DNA of 64,000 bases from Siphonodentalium dalli (lineage: Eukaryota > Mollusca > Scaphopoda > Gadilida > Siphonodentaliidae), in assembly GCA_032622095.1 (NCBI GenBank), contig CP136063.1, positions 142,858,950-142,922,949 of the forward strand. Direction: 5' to 3'. A model generated the notes under the pieces. It had not been told where the DNA came from, ran no database searches, and saw nothing but the letters and a program-made list of their open reading frames with translations. Shown piece by piece: positions 22,768 through 34,250 of this stretch. The translations under genes were made by a program, and so were the position numbers. Position 1 is the first letter of the stretch. Each line of letters begins with the position of its first letter.

Positions 22768-23490
22768 TTATGTTCTTTCACTAAAAATTCTGAATGGTTC
22801 CCGGGACGTCTGTAATGATAATGCCTGATGTTCGTCAGACAAGTTGTTAGTGAAGATATTATAGGTTAAAGTCGCAGAGTGTTCAGTTGCCCTGGTTGGT
22901 TTCGTAATGCTATTAGTGAACCCGAGAGTGAAAACGTTATCGCGGAATGTACGCGTTTTTTCATGATTGTCGAAATTAAAAATATCTATATTGAAGTCAC
23001 CTATAAGATATGCTTTACAGTTTGTTTGATTTAGTTTACCCATAATGCCATCAATATCTTTCATAAATTTGTCAATATCGGTCCTCGGAGCAGTGTTTGG
23101 TCGATATATACTGCCAATTATGCATCGATTTGGTTTGCCTGGATTAAGTTCAACAAAAATCGTTTCTATCACATGTGGAATATATATAGATAGATCAGGC
23201 CTTGTACAATATCAAAGATTTTCCCGAATAAAGAGCCCGACTCCACCTCTATTGTCATCGGTCTCTGCCACTCTCTGGTCTTGTTTTGTATTCGATATTC
23301 TGATATCCGGATAGGGAGAATTCTGCTGCGTTATTTATTTTTTTAAACTTTGCTTACTGAAATTATATCAAAGACATTTTATTTTTCTTGTGTTTCAACC
23401 AAAAGTTTTGGATTACTATAAAGGGCAAAGTCCACATGTTCGAGTTTGGCGCTCAGATTATATATTGTGAAATTCCTGAATTTCATCCAA
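22768..23490 (-). pseudogene. Element A, apurinic-like endonuclease
   Basis: The domain starts with NLSAKLEHVDFALY (~23460), passes GGVGLFIRENL (~23230), and has an open stretch 23172-22768 with ELNPGKPNRCIIGSIYRPN and YLIGDFNID, the GDFN motif of the endonuclease/exonuclease/phosphatase fold, then SITKPTRATEHSATL. This domain normally nicks the target for primed reverse transcription. Stops and frameshifts break it before and after the open part. Confidence 0.82.
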
Positions 23491-24490
23491 GTTTAATTCA
23501 GCTATAGTCGACATAATTGGATGTACTGTTTCTTTGATTATAATTGACCGCACATTTATATATACATGTCCGATCACTGGAATTGTTATATTTATGAATT
23601 TTCATGGTTGAATCTGGAATAGTGTTTATATATTGCGATTTTCGTCGTGGTTCCATGTCAGAATGTGAGTCAGTCGACGACTATAATGTTATAAAGGCTG
23701 AATTGTTTTCTGTTACATTCAACAGAATGCATAATAAACAAACACAAACAAAATCTAGAATACAAACGTGTACATGAGAACTAAATAATAACAGAAAACG
23801 TTAGCAAAACACATTATTGTAATGATATTTAAAAACACATTTAGGCTCACACCTCTATGTCACTTAGCTCTTGATATTATAATTTAATCGGTCCATGGGA
23901 GGCAACTCCATTTTGCTTTGTAAGCTAGTCTATAGTAAAAATAGAAAAAAGGGAGTTGCCTACCCTGCTTTCAACTGAAAATCAGTTCACTATTATATAT
24001 ATATATACACACCTATACATATGCACACGATACATATATATGTACAGAATACGAGGAAGTTTCCCAATCCCTTATCTAAGACTTCGAGCGGCCATTATTC
24101 ATTCCGATTTATAAAGCGAACTGTTCATATCCATTTGAAAATTAGCGGAGTCAAATAAGTATGGATTTTAACCCCCAAAAACTCTCAAATAAAACTATCA
24201 GATCTAATTATGTGTATATACGCGATAACAGCGGTCAGACCAACAGATCGAGGGGAAAAAACACCGCCATACACTGTGTAAATATGTATACGTGAAATGT
24301 AGCTTTATAACCCCCCTTCTTTCCACCGCTTCCCTCAGTTGTGAGTGCAGATAACATTTTTCATTGCTGCCGATTTCGGTTGAGCTGTGATGCCCTGCGA
24401 CATAAGCATGCCCTGACAATTCCCCTTACTCCGACAGCTCACGTGCTTTTCAACTTATACAATGATAATATTGTCTAATTAGAAATATCC
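23491..24490. other. No gene recognised
   Basis: AT-rich. A small inverted repeat (GGCAACTCC at ~23902, GGAGTTGCC at ~23951) and a TATATA/CACAC tract near 23995-24020 are the only structures seen. Confidence 0.5.
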
Positions 24491-25745
24491 ATCAAATGAT
24501 GTATTCTACTTTGCTTTGTACACAAAAAATCACGCAATGACCATAAGAAGTACTGATAAGAATTACTAACATTTGAGGTCTGAGACACCATTTCAGGGGG
24601 CATGGTATCTTAGAACTAATGGAATTTCTTCATATTTGACTCTCTAAATGATGAAAGGAAGCCCAATGAAGCCATTATTTGCATGTTTAAAACATGTATA
24701 CGGCTATATCTCAGCAGAATGCATGTCTCTGGTGAAATAAACAATAAAATATCCATAGCTGAATTTCATTTGGCTATACATGGATGCATACCATATTGCT
24801 TTTAGGTAGTTTCCACAGACTATTTTAAGTAAAATATTCATTAAATGATTTTTCTACCTTGCCCTGTATATTAAAATACATGCAATGACCATGAGAAATA
24901 TTTAATTTATTGGTAGAGATGTCCATCTGATAAGAAATACTGCCATTTGACGTTTGATATACCATTTCAGCTGGCTTGGCATCTTATAAATTTGAAATAA
25001 GAGAATCTCTTCAGCTTTGACTCTCTAAATTATGGAAGAAAGCCCAAATGAAGCCACTATTTGTATGTTTATAACATATATAAGGCTATATCTCAACAGA
25101 ATACATGTCTCTGATGAAATAAACAATAAAATATCCACTGTTTAATTTCATTTGGCTATACAGGGATGCATACAATATTGTTTTTACGTAGTTTCCACAG
25201 ACTATTTAAAGTAAAATATCCATCAAATGATGTTTTCTACCTTGCTCTGTATATTAAAATGCATGCAATGACCATGAGAAATGTTTAGTTTATTGGTAGA
25301 GATGTCCATCTGATAAGAAATACTGCCATTCAGGGCACATTGGACCCTCAAATTTTAAATTAAGGGAATTTCTCTAAATGATGGGAGAAAGCCCAATGAA
25401 GCCACTATTAGCAAGTTTATAACATGTATAAGGCTATATCTTAGCAGAATGCATGTCTCTGATGAAATAAACAATAACATTTCCATAGTTTAATTTGATT
25501 TGGCTATACATGGATGCATACAATATGGCTTTTAGGTAGTTTCCGCAAAATATTTAAAGTAAAATATCCAAAATATAATGTAATCTACCTTGCCCTGTAC
25601 ATTAAAATCCATGCAATGATCATGAAAAATGTTTAATTTAGTGGCAGAGATATCCGTCTGAAAAAGAAGTACTAACATTTGAGGTTTAAGACACCATTTC
25701 ATGGGACACTGTGATCTTATAAACTTATAAAGCTCCATATGGATG
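24490..25745 (+). repeat. Tandem repeat with ~350-385 bp units, four copies
   Basis: Units start near 24509, 24855, 25239 and 25587 with CTTGCYCTGTA-TTAAAAT followed by ATGCAATGACCATGAGAAAT, TGATAAGAAATACTG and later GGCTATATCTCAGCAGAATG. Units differ by substitutions and deletions (the third lacks ~35 bp). Non-coding. Confidence 0.83.
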
Positions 25746-25770
25746 ACTCACATATATGCTCTAACACATG

Positions 25771-25815
25771 GTGTTTAATGCTGCACCAGCGCAATTCCCG
25801 CCATGAGAGGGTTAA
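25771..25815. repeat. Dispersed repeat piece TTTAATGCTGCACCAGCGCA
   Basis: The phrase GCTGCACCAGCGCA, then a CCC...ATGA.AGGGTTAAA ending, recurs at 40868-40912 beside the palindromes there. Confidence 0.7.
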
Positions 25816-25892
25816 ATAAATAAACATGGTTACACAAACATATTTCTTTCAAAAACCGTGGTGAGTGATTTAAGTAATATATATGGTCATAT

Positions 25893-26960
25893 ATATGGGA
25901 GGCCCTTTTCACATTTATTATTTATTTACGCTTGAGCGCAAATATTTGCGCTTAAACACAAATATTTGCGCTTAAGTGCAAATAACATCTATCATTTGGG
26001 CTTAAGCGCAAATATTTATGCTTAAAGGTACGGTTGGCCTTGGCGGTGGGTATCCTGTGAAAATATTTCCAACCGTCAAAAACCGCCACAAACAGAAAGA
26101 ACATCAAAATGTAGACAGTCTTTGTCCGTATACAAATAAGAAATATCGCATAAACAGTATGTTATTGTCATATGGTTGACCATTGTTATGTAAACAAAAG
26201 CATAAAAAGTTACTTTTCTGATGTTTGTTTATATTATGATGGTAAACATAAAGAGCGTTCTTTGTGGGTGAATTCCTGATATGGAACTAATAAAGAGCGT
26301 TTATGCCATTTGTGTGTGATTAGCCAGTAGCATTGTGCTGTCTTCTGTAACACAATCAGGCTCTTGCTTAGGTACAATATAGTAGGTCTGTATGATAACA
26401 TGCTGTTTACGCGATGGTCATGGTATATATGAACGAAACTGTATGCGTTTTACTGTTTTTTCTGTTTACGGTGATTGGAACAAATATGAATATTTTCGAC
26501 AACCAAGGCCTCACGTGCCTTTAAGCGTAAATCATTTGCACTTAAGCGCAAATAAAAATTAATATGCATTGATTCCCCCCCTGAATTAATTTTAAATGGC
26601 ACAAGCCAAAACACATCACTCAAGTCTATATAGGCCCACCATATGAGTAATCCCAGTAATCCATAGATACCTTTTATGACCATGCAAATGGTATAGATCT
26701 GTGCAGAAAATGCCTCTTTTATAAAATATACTAGATCTCTGGGATGGAGACACAAATTCGTGGGGACAGAGATGCTGATAATATGAACCTAGGGTTTCTT
26801 TCCTCTATTTCAAGGCAATAAGTACACCATATGAGGGAAGCAAGCTCACAGCAACCCCTAATTCCCATTTTGATGGCCATGGAAATGGTATATACCTGTG
26901 AAGGAGATGTCCCTTTAATCAAATATACTAGAGCTCTGGGAGTGGGTCATCACCAGGGAC
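25893..26960. repeat. Dispersed repeat rich in CTTAAGCGCAAATATTTGCG
   Basis: Begins TATGGGAGGCCCTTTTCACA then TTATTATTTATTTACGC. It holds many inverted AAGCGCAAAT/ATTTGCGCTT units. The 26560-26960 part (GGGGACAGAGATGCTGATAA, GGTATAGATCTGTGCAG) is repeated in opposite orientation at ~33000-33350. Open frames here are by-products. Confidence 0.72.
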
Positions 26961-26989
26961 AGAGATGTGTTTAATTTCGTTCGCTATAA

Positions 26990-27101
26990 CAACCGTTCCT
27001 GATCTTTTGCTTACCGCCGGCACTTGGTCACGAGGTTGGTTCGTCCATTTTGACAATTTTCAAGGTCGGAAATGAACACTTCACTTGATATGATTATTCA
27101 G
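26990..27101 (+). other. Candidate first exon of a host gene
   Basis: A GC-richer stretch (TTGCTTACCGCCGGCACTTG) leads to ATG at 27072 with a short frame MNTSLDMIIQ that ends exactly at CAG|GTAAGTG, a perfect splice donor. No partner exon could be joined: the acceptor at ~28584 gives a stop in the matching phase. Suggestive only. Confidence 0.25.
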
Positions 27102-27716
27102 GTAAGTGAACTAATAAGTAAACTGTTGAAGTGTTTTCTTTTTACGAAAAAGCTGTTACGAGTGATATACTTAATTGAACTACGATTAAAATTGCGTGAT
27201 TTATTTATGTTCTTCAAATGAAATGATCGTGAATTTTACTGTCGGTGAAATATGTAAAACAAATTAGAATTCGATGATCGGGTTGTCATAAATTATTATT
27301 TGTCATGTCAAAATAGTAACATCTGATGGACTATGATTATACGGCATTGATCATTCGTATATCAATGTACCCCTCCACAATATTCGCAAAACTGGGAAAC
27401 TTTGCAAAAACGGATTTTATTAAATTATAATTTGTGCTTAATTTCTATGCTACATAAAAGGAAAGTATTCCGTGAATGGGAATCTTTACTCTACAAACTC
27501 AAATTCTGGCATAAAGCCATAATTGCTGTGTATTATCGGTCGAGATTAATATGACAATAGTTGGATAACAAAAGGGTCACATTTATTGAAAATATAACTT
27601 AAAAGGCAATTGTATATAATGGTACTTCTTCATAGCATTATTTTGAACAAATGTGAACCTGATAATATTAAAATACCCATGGCATTCACACTCTCGTTAT
27701 TGTGTGGCCAATTCAA
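27102..27716. other. No gene recognised; possible intron
   Basis: AT-rich, non-repetitive by eye, following the candidate donor. Confidence 0.4.
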
Positions 27717-27725
27717 CACTAAGTG

Positions 27726-28093
27726 TACGTTCAGACGACCATGATTCAATCGTAAGTGGAGGAATCGGGCCCGACGAGATCGTGGATAGTTTGTTCACAC
27801 AATTGCGATGTCATCGTACATGATTATACCGTAGGTTGAACATCCTAAAGCATGTGATTGACTACACCGGTCATTTCCTGCTACAATTTTTACGTACACA
27901 CGACTGCGAATCTTGCGTCACAAGTGGAGTTAACAAACTAAGGATACGGCACAATTTCGCATCTAAAATCAAACAGTGCTTGATATTATTTTTTACCTAC
28001 GATTTTGATGTGAGCATGCGCAGTCCAATTACCAGTTACTTCCTATGACGGAAAAGTTTCCACTTACGATTGAATCGTGGTCGTCTGAACGTT
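27726..28093. mobile_element. 368 bp MITE with 9 bp target-site duplication
   Basis: The ends are ACGTTCAGACGACCATGATT and its near-perfect complement, with inverted similarity of ~34 bp. It is flanked by CACTAAGTG at 27717-27725 and 28094-28102. A 9 bp TSD suggests Mutator-like mobilisation; an 8 bp hAT-type reading is possible if one base matches by chance. The interior contains GATTCAATCGTAAGTGG subterminal repeats. Confidence 0.85.
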
Positions 28094-28106
28094 CACTAAG
28101 TGAATG

Positions 28107-28463
28107 GTCTGATGATCACGATTCAATCGTAAGTGGAAATATTTCGTTGTGGGTAGTAACCGATAGTTGTACTTTGCATGCTCACGACATGATCGCGAGT
28201 GATACAAAGTAATATCAAGCATTGTTTGATTTTAGATGCGAAATTGTGGCGTAACCTTGGTTACCTCCACTTGTGACTGAATCAGAACTGGGCGTGTCCT
28301 TAAAAATCGTACAAAGTAAATGGAAAAAACATAGGGTAGTTAATCACACGGTTAACCGCCGAAAATATACTCATCTGCGATGACATCGTAATCATGTCAA
28401 CAAACTATCCATGATTTTGTCAGGCCCGATTCTTCCTCTTACGATTGAATCATGGCCATCTGA
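28107..28463. mobile_element. Related MITE adjoining the previous one
   Basis: Left end TCTGATGATCACGATTCAAT, right end ATTGAATCATGGCCATCTGA. The subterminal GATTCAATCGTAAG sequence and interior (ATCATGTCAACAAACTATCC) are shared with the 27726-28093 element in inverted order. More diverged; no clear TSD. Confidence 0.72.
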
Positions 28464-30077
28464 ATTGCCGAGGACGCTCACATTGTTGGAAGAATGAACT
28501 TTACACTTTGTTTATAAATATGTTTGCAAATTATGAAAATACATGTATCCATATCACATACATGGATATGCAGAATATTTTTCTTCCAATTACAGAAATG
28601 CCAGATTCATTAGCCATGGTGGATGCGCTCTCGTCTTCAACATCTGAAGATGAAGATTTATTTCACACATGATTAGTCTGAGCGACGGTCCTGTTTTGCT
28701 AGACATGTGGCAATGAACAAATGACAGGTGAAATATTACTGGAAGAAGTCTGTTCACCAAAATACCAGTGGTGAGTGGTAAGCGATTTTTTGGGGACACC
28801 TGTTTTTGGGCAATGATATGCCGAAGGCATATCCCAAAGACATGTGCGAGGGAGGCTTGGGAGGTGGTATCCCACTGCTGATGGTGGGGGTCTCCCCCAG
28901 CAATTCTTTTAAAAATCCAATGCATTGAGAGCTAATCTAGAGCTCTTGGAGTCAGTATTTTGAATTTTACTGAGAGTTCACTTTGATCAAGTTTCTGAAG
29001 CATAACTTTGGAAATTTGTATTATATATGTATTGATTGGAAATGCTTATAATTGTCAGATATCTTTTTGTTCAATGGATTATGCTTATCCTGCTTGAAAT
29101 GAGACCATTATTACTGTAATTCATATAATAGGCTATTTTCTAAAATTCAAGTGAGAGACACATTCATAATATACTAGTAGTACAGAAATAATGTCTTTTA
29201 AGTTACATGCAGTAATTACTAGTAGTACTAATTTCCATATTAATTATTCATTCGGTATTATGAGATCCCACATGATAACCAGGTTTACTTGATCAAATTG
29301 TCACTGTTCCTCTACTGTATTGTGTAATTTCACTTGAATTTGATTGAAATACTGAAGTCTGAAGGGTTAACTATTTTAAGTTTTCACAGATGAAAGCTAG
29401 ATAAAGCCAAACATACTTTACAGTATTATTCCAACTGTTAAACTTAAGTTAAATCTTTTTGTAAACTTACATGTCTTATATCAATATATATATAATATAT
29501 ATATCTTGTTATGATATGAATTGGGACCTGAATTTAAAAAAAACAAATTTTTTTTTTTTTTCTTTTTCTTGGTAATTTTTTTTTTGGGCGCCTGTAAACG
29601 GTATGAAATACGGCCTGGATATGTCCCTGAATATATACCGCTATCTTCAGACTAATTGACCTTAAAACGGGGTGATACCCCATAATTACCGCAATATTAC
29701 CTGCAGTATATGATATCCACCACGGTATCAAGACGGCCACTGTTGTGGAGCTACAGTACCGTATAGTTATGATACACCAAAAGATATCACACCAAAAGTT
29801 GAAAGTTAATACAACCACAAGGATCTCGTTAAACGAACTTATATATGCATGTATAAGATGAATCACTATATTGTATTTCCATGCCTGTTTGTGTAATGCC
29901 AATCAATGCGGCCTGACAACAGGCGATGGGTGGAGTTTATAAATTGACACCAGAAACAATGTCGGCAACTTCAAAGTTCATGGTGTGCCATATTTAACCC
30001 CCTACTTGTATATACTATACAAATTTTCTATCAAGCGTTCCCATGTCCCATAGAAAGTATAGTTGGAATACTATATA
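28464..30077. other. No firm gene; one splice-like segment
   Basis: A pyrimidine tract plus CAG at ~28567-28584 precedes a short frame, MPDSLAMVDALSSSTSEDED, ending at a stop near 28672. It could be a short exon or chance. A poly-T stretch at 29545-29585 and AT-rich DNA make up the rest. Confidence 0.4.
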
Positions 30078-30195
30078 ACGAAGGCCATCCATTCCACAGA
30101 TATAAGGAAAAACGCTGCATTTTTATATGTTCATGACGCCATATGGGGTGTAACCGCGCTACATGCAGTATTAACGGAGTGACACCACATTAAGA
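30078..30195. repeat. Dispersed repeat, inverted relative of 42255-42440
   Basis: ACGAAGGCCATCCATTCCAC here corresponds to GGAATGGATGGCCTTCGT at ~42417. TGTAACCGC and the GTGACACCACATTA end have counterparts (GTGGTGTTACC) there. Confidence 0.55.
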
Positions 30196-32100
30196 GGTGG
30201 CCAATTACTTTGAGGCCAAAGTATTAAAAATAAACGTCTGGTTTGGGTTACATGCCAGAAAAAAATAGGGTATGTAGGTTGGCTAATCATTTTTGGACAT
30301 ATTCTTATGGCTTTTCATGTCTTCTGCAAGAATTTGATACATTAATTTTAAATATATTTGTATAAACTTTAATAAAAACAATGCTTTGACAGATAACAAC
30401 TCATTCTGAGACATTGAAAATTATTATATATATTTTTTTAATTAAAATTTCGGAAACATCTCTTAAAAACCACGAAAAAATCTTTAAGGTAGGTAGGGAA
30501 ACCCAAACTACAAGTATTATTTTTCTTTGGCCTGAGTTACAAGCTATACTGTTTGTCTGATCATAATGAAATTTGTCATTTATGTTACCGGTATTTCTCT
30601 TATTGTAATGTGTTTTAAACCAAACTCATTGCAAAAACAGTCAAACGACTTGCAGGAAAAAAAACATTTTAGTTGCGCAAAAAAAATTTTGTTGGTCCCA
30701 TCAACCACCCACCCACCCCGGCATACGTGCCCGGAAATTCCCCCCTGATATGATGGCCAATATTTTTAAAGAAGTCAATTCGCAGTATACGTGGTATATA
30801 CTGGTATGTGTGACATTTGACATGCAGAAGTACTAGTTTGTGCCGCTATCTTCTGGTATACATATGCTTGTATATTATACAGTATAATTTTTTCAATTCC
30901 CCAATGATTATGTCTAATTGTGTTTACTAGTATATGCATGGAAATAGAGTATTTGTGAACTCACCTAATTCAAGTAAAGATGATAAAATCAAATGTTATA
31001 TTGACATTTGGGGTGCCACATGTCAGGCTTTCAAGTGTTAATTAGTATTTGGAATGCCAGTCCCCCCAAGCTGTTTAAATTGCCTTCTTAAAACCTTTAC
31101 AAATATATGATATTTACAAGACCAATATGATATCATACCGGTACCTATACATGTATCTGGAATGTTTTTGGGAGTATTTTGTACAGGTACCGGCGTAACA
31201 CGTCATATCCTCCTGTCTGGATATCTTCCCCCATGGGGAGTGCTATTTGCGAATGTCCTCAGATATCTCCCCGCACACCCTGGGCATTTCCCCCATGTAT
31301 GACTAAAAGAAAATTCACTCATTTAAAGTGATGAGAAACGTAAATTGAACCTCACAATTGAGTTCCCTGCGTTATTCCGTGGGAAGAGTGAATAAAATAA
31401 CCCCCATACACGAAATACCCAACCAGATATCAATTTGTACTAATTATACGCCTACGTAACTAACTATTTACTTTCCCTCAATCGGGACGAATAATTCCAC
31501 TGTAATCGCGAAATAAATAAACTCATTGGTTGTCTTGTGCAGTCGCGGAAACACCCGAACACTTCCGACTTGGTCGGGATTGAGTCGGCTTTCGTTCTCA
31601 GAAAATGGCTTCCGCGGGGGAAGGACGTTTGCTGGAATAGCGTCACATCAGCTTTATAAAACGAAAAACAAGCGGTAGTCAATTGGGATGGGAGGGATAG
31701 AAAAGTATTTATTGCCTGAAGTCACCAACGGAAGAACATTGACCGAGTTGTGGAAAAGGATTATAATCAAAGTGGTCAGGATCGAGCAATGAACAACGGT
31801 AACAGTCGAAAATGTTACTATTTATAGAAATTTGTAATCGTTGACCGATTTTATGATCGATCTGCCGCAGGTACAGTATCGCGCAGAAAGAGTTGTCTTA
31901 CATGTGTATTTCAAACTGTTTAATTACCTGTACAATGCAACATGTGTGCCATATTGCTATTCACTATTCTAGTACAGAAAATATCTGTTTGGGGACAGAG
32001 ATGCTGATATTAATATCCATATGGAATTATGTTTTCTTCAATTTTTGAGTTTATATAGGCCCAAATAAATATACCATAAGATGGACTCAATCATTGACAG
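30196..32100. other. No gene recognised
   Basis: AT-rich with a GC-richer island at ~31500-31830 (GTCGCGGAAACACCCGAACA, GCTTCCGCGGGGGAAGGACG) that could be a promoter or first-exon region. Its frames are short (11 and 34 codons) and no strong donor follows. Confidence 0.4.
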
Positions 32101-32719
32101 TTAAAATTGGATGGAAGTAAAGAAGTGTTGGGTATTTGCACTAAGTAAGCGCAATTGCTTTACGCTTAAGAGAAAATATTTGTATGCAAATAAATAATAA
32201 ATGTAAAAAAGACTCCCATGCGATTTGCTCTAAACTCAAATTAACTCAGGCCATAAAACATCACTCAAACATAGGTGAGGACTCCACCCAGATCCCATAC
32301 TAAGATGGATATTCAGACTGAGGAAACCAGTTGGAGTTAGGTACATGTATTTGGTTAAGCATAATTCATTTCAATTACGCTTAAGTGTAAATGAAATCCA
32401 CTTAAGTGTAAATGATTTACGCTTAAGTGCAATTAGCTAATATAAAATGTGAAAATGGCTTCCCATAAGTTAATGCATTTTAAAATGTTACCATGGGCGC
32501 ATGATAATATACTATGAGATGGACTCAATCATTCACAATCAGAGGGGAGTAAGGGACAGACTTGTGTAACAGTGCAATGTGCCTGTGCATGGAGTTGCGG
32601 TGCAGTTACACATGTATAAGTTTTATTTGAATGCCGGTGAGCTACATATGATTACAAGATATGTCCCCAAAAGAAGTCAATAATTATGAAACTTATCTCC
32701 ATATGATAATGACTTCCTG
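32101..32719. repeat. Scattered CTTAAGYGYAAAT repeats
   Basis: Several AAGTGTAAAT and CGCTTAAG units around 32140-32450 and the phrase ATGGACTCAATCATT twice (32081, 32520). Same family as 25893-26960, too broken to bound. Confidence 0.5.
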
Positions 32720-33497
32720 TATATGGGAGGCCCTTTTCACATTTGTTATTTATTTCACTTAAGCTCAAATATTTGTGCTTAAGCATAAATCATTTGCGCT
32801 TAAGCGCAAGTATATGTATATCAATATATTTGTGCTCAAGCGCAAATACCTAACACTCCCTTACTTCCCTCTGATTGTGAATGATAAGAGTCCATCTCAT
32901 AGTATATTATCATGGACCCATAGTAGTAGCCCTATATAATACTGAAACATTGAAGAAAAAACATTTCCATATGCACATATCAGTATCTCTGTCTCTGGTG
33001 TCCCAAGAGTTGGTGCCTCACTCCCAGAGCTCTAGTATATTTTATTAAAGGGACATCTCCTACACATATATAAACCATTTCCATGGCCATAAATATGGAA
33101 TTCGGGGTTACTGGGGACTCGCTTCCCTCATATGGTGTACTTATTGACTTGAAATTGGGGGAAAACCCCAATTTTCATATTATCAGCATCCCTGTCCCCA
33201 ATAATTTGTGTCTCCATCCCAGAGATATAGTATATTTTATGAAAGAGATATATCCTGCACATATCTCTACCATTTTCATGGTCATAAAAGAGATATTGGG
33301 GTTACTGGGGGGTTGCTTCCCTCATATGGTGGGTCTGTGCCATTTAAAATTAATTCAGGGGGGTGATATCAATGCATATTAATTTTTATTTGCGCAAATG
33401 ATTTACACTGAAGCGCAAATGATAGATGTTATTTTGCGAAATATTTGCACTTGACCATAAATAAATAATAAATGTGAAATGGGCCTCCCATACATGA
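32720..33497. mobile_element. ~780 bp MITE-like repeat with TATGGGAGGCCC ends
   Basis: Left TATATGGGAGGCCCTTTTCA; right TGTGAAATGGGCCTCCCATA. Imperfect inverted ends of ~55 bp including TTATTATTTATTTA and AAATATTTGYGCTTAA units. The interior shares GACATCTCC and CCAGAGCTCTAGTATATTTT with 26.7-26.95 kb in inverse order. The right end (GGGCCTCCCATACATGAAAC) is duplicated at 33680-33720. Confidence 0.7.
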
Positions 33498-34250
33498 AAC
33501 GCCTTATCATTATGCTATAGCGCGCATATCCTACAGGTCTGAGTGAACCACCGATCAATCAATAATAGCCCGATCGGGCTAAAATAGACCGATCAGGCTA
33601 AAATAGACCGATCGTTCTTTCACAGCCAGCATGAATCTTGGAAGTAGGCCTACTCTAAATGGTTCTTTCAAGTGAAATGGGCCTCCCATACATGAAACGC
33701 CTTATCTATATGCTATAGCTAATACTATGAATATTCTACCTGAAAATGCAACCAAATAATTTAATAATTTAGTAGAAATTTTTTTGTTACTAAAAAAATT
33801 CAATTATTTGGAAACAAAATCAGAAATTTGGATATTTTATCAATCTTAAAATTATTTTTTCCCCAAGAATTTTTAATCCTTACATGAAGTTTATGGTCTC
33901 AAAATTTGCCTTGATTTATTCCCTTGATAATAGGATAGAATATAATGTCATTCATACAATAGTTTGAACATTATTAGAAATATACTACCCCTCCCCCTAA
34001 AAAAATAAAAATCCCGAAATTTTCTATATTTTGGTATAATCCGATAAAATGTAAAAATATGTATAATAGTCATTCCTGGAAGTCTGCTGATATTGTGGTG
34101 GGTTCATTGAATAACAACATGACTTCAAACAATGTGACTATTCACTAAAATATGCAAATTTGATACAAAATTGTTTGAATTTGAGATTCATAATTTATAT
34201 TTTCATTTTAAAATTTGAATACCAGAATCTCACATTGTTTTAAACAGTTC
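33498..34250. other. No gene recognised
   Basis: Contains AGACCGATC repeats (33560-33615) and the duplicated GCCTCCCATACATGAAACGC piece at ~33687, then AT-rich DNA up to the 3' end of the gene on the minus strand. Confidence 0.5.

Larger units (their letters stand above)
19440..23490 (-). mobile_element. CR1-like non-LTR retrotransposon A (degenerate, interrupted)
   Basis: Reading right to left: endonuclease (23490-22768), linker with FNEYFSKIGNLTGENV-like sequence (~22340-22200), RT fingers (22066-21840), then foreign fragment B (21840-20322), then RT palm (20318-20045) and the C-terminal segment (19990 to about 19440). The order is that of a single ORF2 of the CR1/jockey type with many stops and frameshifts. 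About 80-100 residues expected between GHSTIH and CGVPQGS are missing, so insertion of B was accompanied or followed by a deletion. Confidence 0.8.

Noticed and set aside
31600-31800. GC-richer island with short frames (MASAGEGRLLE, MGGIEKYLLPEVTNGRTL)
   Set aside because: Frames are 11 and 34 codons and end without a good donor. A promoter or first exon is possible but not supportable.
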